Source of the DNA: Peptostreptococcus canis
Lineage (GTDB): Bacteria > Bacillota > Clostridia > Peptostreptococcales > Peptostreptococcaceae
Assembly: GCF_014229965.1 (NCBI RefSeq)
Contig: NZ_JABGBW010000001.1
Span: 535,844-599,843, forward strand
Length of the DNA: 64,000 bases
Direction: 5' to 3'
Below the pieces are notes generated by a model. The model ran no database searches and was not told the origin of the DNA. It worked only from the letters and a program-made list of their open reading frames with translations. Both the position numbers and the translations under genes were made by a program. This document shows, piece after piece, positions 62,056 to 64,000 of the stretch. Position 1 is the first letter of the stretch. Every line of letters begins with the position of its first letter.

Positions 62056-63348
62056 ATGGATAACAAGAGAAGTGTAAAAGACATTTTTACATTTGGTTTT
62101 GCACTATTTGCAATGTTTTTCGGAGCTGGAAATTTAATATTCCCTCCATATTTAGGTATTATATCAGGGCCTAAATGGTTTACTGCATTCGCAGGATTTA
62201 CGTTTGCAGATGCAGGATTAGCACTTTTAGCAGTTATAGCTATAGCATTGGTACGCGGAGAGATAATGGTATTATTTGGTAGAATAGGTAAAATTCCTGC
62301 GATTCTGCTGAGTTTTGCTGATATAATGTGTGTGGGTCCATTGTTAGTTATACCTAGAACCGGTGCCACAACTTATGAAATGGGAATCACACCATTATTT
62401 GGAGAAGGAATTCCAATTATATTGGTTGCAATAGTATTCTTTACATTAACATTTATACTTACTGTGAGACCTTCTAAGGTAATTGATATAGTAGGACAGA
62501 TATTAACACCATTTTTAATAATAGCACTTTCAATAATAATTATTAAGGGTGTAATATCACCAATAGGTCAGCCAATACAAAATCCTATGATTGATGGAGT
62601 ATTTAAAAAAGGAATAATGGATGGATATCAGACTATGGACTGTTTTGTATCCATTGCTGTTGGTTCTGTGCTTATGCTTACGCTTGCAAATAAAGGATAT
62701 ACTGAACCTAAACAGCAGGTCAAAATATTAATAAAAGCAGGTATTATAGCTTGTGTTGGACTTGGTTTAATATATGGAGGTTTAACCTATTTAGGATCTA
62801 CTGTTTCTACGATGTATGGAATGGATGTGCAACAATCGAAAGTTATAGTAAATATAACTAAGATGTTGCTTGGGAATACCGGTACAGCAATACTCGCAAT
62901 CGCTGTTTCTCTTGCTTGTCTTACAACCTCAATCGGTCTTACCTCTGCAACAGCTGAATATCTTTCAATGATATCAAAAGAAAAAATTAGCTATGCTAAA
63001 TGTGTTTTGTTTATATGTATATTCTCTGCTGCTGCAGCAACTTTAGGAGTAAAAGGTTTAGTGAAAGTTGCAGTTCCAATTCTTACTATAGTATATCCGC
63101 CATCAATAGTTCTTATTTTGTTGGCTTTTGTAAGAGATAAAATAAAGAGTGATTTAGTATATAAATTTTCAGCCGGCATGTCGGTTATAATTAGTACAAT
63201 ATCTTTACTTTCTACAAGGATTCCGGCTTTAGACTTTATCAATGCATTACCTTTAGCAGGGTTAGGGTTTAATTGGGTTATTCCTTCATTTATTGCAGGT
63301 CTAATAGGATTTTTAATAAGTTTTAGAAAAATCGAGACAAATTTATAG
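62056..63348 (+). CDS. brnQ: Branched-chain amino acid:cation symporter
   Basis: 430 residues with about twelve helices. LIVCS family marks: FALFAMFFGAGNLIFPPYLG at the N-terminus, VIPRTGATTYEMGI, LSLACLTTSIGLTSATAEYLS-like central segment and ALDFINALPLAGLGFNWVIPSFIAG at the end. It imports Leu, Ile and Val with Na+ or H+. AAAGGAGG is 7 bases before the ATG; its own promoter and terminator make it a single unit. No T-box was seen in the leader. Confidence 0.93.
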   Translation: MDNKRSVKDIFTFGFALFAMFFGAGNLIFPPYLGIISGPKWFTAFAGFTFADAGLALLAVIAIALVRGEIMVLFGRIGKIPAILLSFADIMCVGPLLVIPRTGATTYEMGITPLFGEGIPIILVAIVFFTLTFILTVRPSKVIDIVGQILTPFLIIALSIIIIKGVISPIGQPIQNPMIDGVFKKGIMDGYQTMDCFVSIAVGSVLMLTLANKGYTEPKQQVKILIKAGIIACVGLGLIYGGLTYLGSTVSTMYGMDVQQSKVIVNITKMLLGNTGTAILAIAVSLACLTTSIGLTSATAEYLSMISKEKISYAKCVLFICIFSAAAATLGVKGLVKVAVPILTIVYPPSIVLILLAFVRDKIKSDLVYKFSAGMSVIISTISLLSTRIPALDFINALPLAGLGFNWVIPSFIAGLIGFLISFRKIETNL

Positions 63349-63401
63349 TTTAAGAAGCAAAAAAAGTTAAATAAATATTTTAAAGATAAGAGTAGCATTT
63401 T

Positions 63402-63449
63402 ATATCTCAATTATTAATTTTTAAAGTTAGTAATTGAGATATTTTTTAT
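63402..63449 (+). terminator. Intrinsic terminator after brnQ
   Basis: A 16-bp stem (63402-63417 with 63427-63442) with one wobble and a T6 tail. Confidence 0.85.
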
Positions 63450-63528
63450 AAAAAAAGTTAAAAGAATATTTGATTTAAATATAAAAGTGTAATATATATT
63501 ATATAAAAAATATTTTTTATTATTTGAT

Positions 63529-63557
63529 TTGACTAAATATTGCGAAAGCTTTATAAT
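63529..63557 (+). promoter_or_regulatory. Promoter of the universal stress gene
   Basis: TTGACT (63529-63534) and TATAAT (63552-63557), 17 bp apart. Confidence 0.7.
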
Positions 63558-63613
63558 ATAAGTAAGAACAATTACTTATTTATCATATTCATTCTATGAA
63601 AGGACGTGTTTTT

Positions 63614-64000
63614 ATGAAATTAAAGAGAATACTTATACCAATTGACGGAACAGAGAGAAGTATGCATTCATTGGAATTCGTTAAGGAGACTTATGATCCA
63701 GATCAGGTTGAGGTGGAAATAATCCATATTAAGGAACTTGTATTTATCGACGGAATTTCTATAAGCGATGAAATAAAGACTTCTGAAAAATTCGGTAAAG
63801 AGTTACTGGAAAGAGCAAGAAATATTATGAAGGGTTATAATGTAGAACTATTCTTTGGATTTGGGTATGCTGGTGATGAAATTATCAAAAGATCAGAAGA
63901 TGAAGATATTGATGTAATTGTTATGACTAAATCAACAAAGAAAGGTTTCAACAGAATAATAGGTTCGTGTACAAATTATGTTTTAAAACATGCCAAGTGT
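63614..64000 (+). CDS. Universal stress protein (UspA family), cut by window end
   Basis: An ATG at 63614 after AAAGGACG opens a frame with no stop to 64000 (129 codons). It begins MKLKRILIPIDGTERSMHSLEFVKE, continues VEVEIIHIKEL and ends in DIDVIVMTKSTKKGFNRIIGSCTNYVLKHAKC, which matches the UspA fold with the ATP-type G-x(n)-G-S-C/V-T-NYVL-HA motif. Only the last few residues should be missing. Cytoplasmic stress protein of unspecified role. Confidence 0.85.
   Translation, partial: MKLKRILIPIDGTERSMHSLEFVKETYDPDQVEVEIIHIKELVFIDGISISDEIKTSEKFGKELLERARNIMKGYNVELFFGFGYAGDEIIKRSEDEDIDVIVMTKSTKKGFNRIIGSCTNYVLKHAKC

Noticed and set aside
62013-62369. 118-residue minus-strand ORF at the start of brnQ
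   Set aside because: Antisense shadow; low-complexity Asn/Ala composition.
1-64000. CRISPR arrays, tRNA or rRNA genes
   Set aside because: No regularly spaced repeats, no cas genes and no cloverleaf or rRNA core sequences recognised by eye.

Overview
The window is about 30% G+C by eye. It shows strong AGGAGG ribosome sites, frequent TTG/GTG starts, consensus sigma-A promoters, a TPP riboswitch, pyruvate formate-lyase with its activase, and many PadR/WYL/MATE/ABC modules. This fits a low-GC anaerobic Firmicute of class Clostridia, with a Peptostreptococcaceae- or Tissierellia-type anaerobe as best guess; species cannot be read from the sequence. Almost all genes are on the + strand; the only minus-strand genes are mobile-element debris.

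Region 1 (1-7 kb) is an accessory scrapyard. It holds a DUF3592 membrane protein, a broken ABC exporter pair, remnants of an integrase, an IS21-like transposase, an IS3/IS150-type end and an ISNCY-like transposase. Between them lie small stress or acquired genes: GNAT, SRPBCC-like, truncated GrpB, flavodoxin, Zn-ribbon plus ClbS/DfsB, and a SAP-domain protein. Region 2 (7-26.1 kb) is a drug-response and regulator island: a TetR - rifampicin-phosphotransferase-like - MATE operon behind a palindromic operator; an XRE/DUF6773 pair; a decayed PadR/DUF2812 pair and its intact paralogue 11 kb away; a WYL regulator with an ABC-2 exporter; PadR-HEAT-AbrB-like; an FtsX-type permease whose ATPase is internally deleted; a second MATE gene behind a leader-peptide attenuator; and a GH-like anchored protein. 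Region 3 (26.3-34.6 kb) carries an ATC-hydrolase-like protein, a second WYL regulator with VanZ, leucyl aminopeptidase, pflB-pflA and nanE.

Region 4 (34.6-51 kb) has a two-gene protease/nuclease operon (trypsin-like protease fused to a DRGH nuclease, then a papain-like protease), a MacB/FtsX-type ABC pair, PadR-DUF1700-DUF4097, a MoxR-type ATPase with a VWA protein, mscL, a TatD-like hydrolase, a PEPCK/HPr-kinase-like P-loop protein and an ABC half-exporter. Region 5 (51-64 kb) holds CadC and a Cd/Zn P-type ATPase interrupted by an in-frame UGA, an AEC transporter, a TPP-riboswitch operon (thiD, thiM-thiE fusion, thiC), an Rrf2 regulator, a membrane-anchored C39 peptidase, brnQ and a truncated universal-stress-protein gene at the window end.

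The strongest leads are: (a) the P-type ATPase with an in-frame UGA followed by a SECIS-like hairpin; (b) the trypsin-nuclease fusion plus papain-like protease, both without signal peptides, behind a perfect palindromic operator; (c) a leader ORF with mutually exclusive antiterminator/terminator hairpins upstream of a MATE exporter; (d) an identical 15-bp operator-like palindrome at two loci that suggests a WYL regulon.
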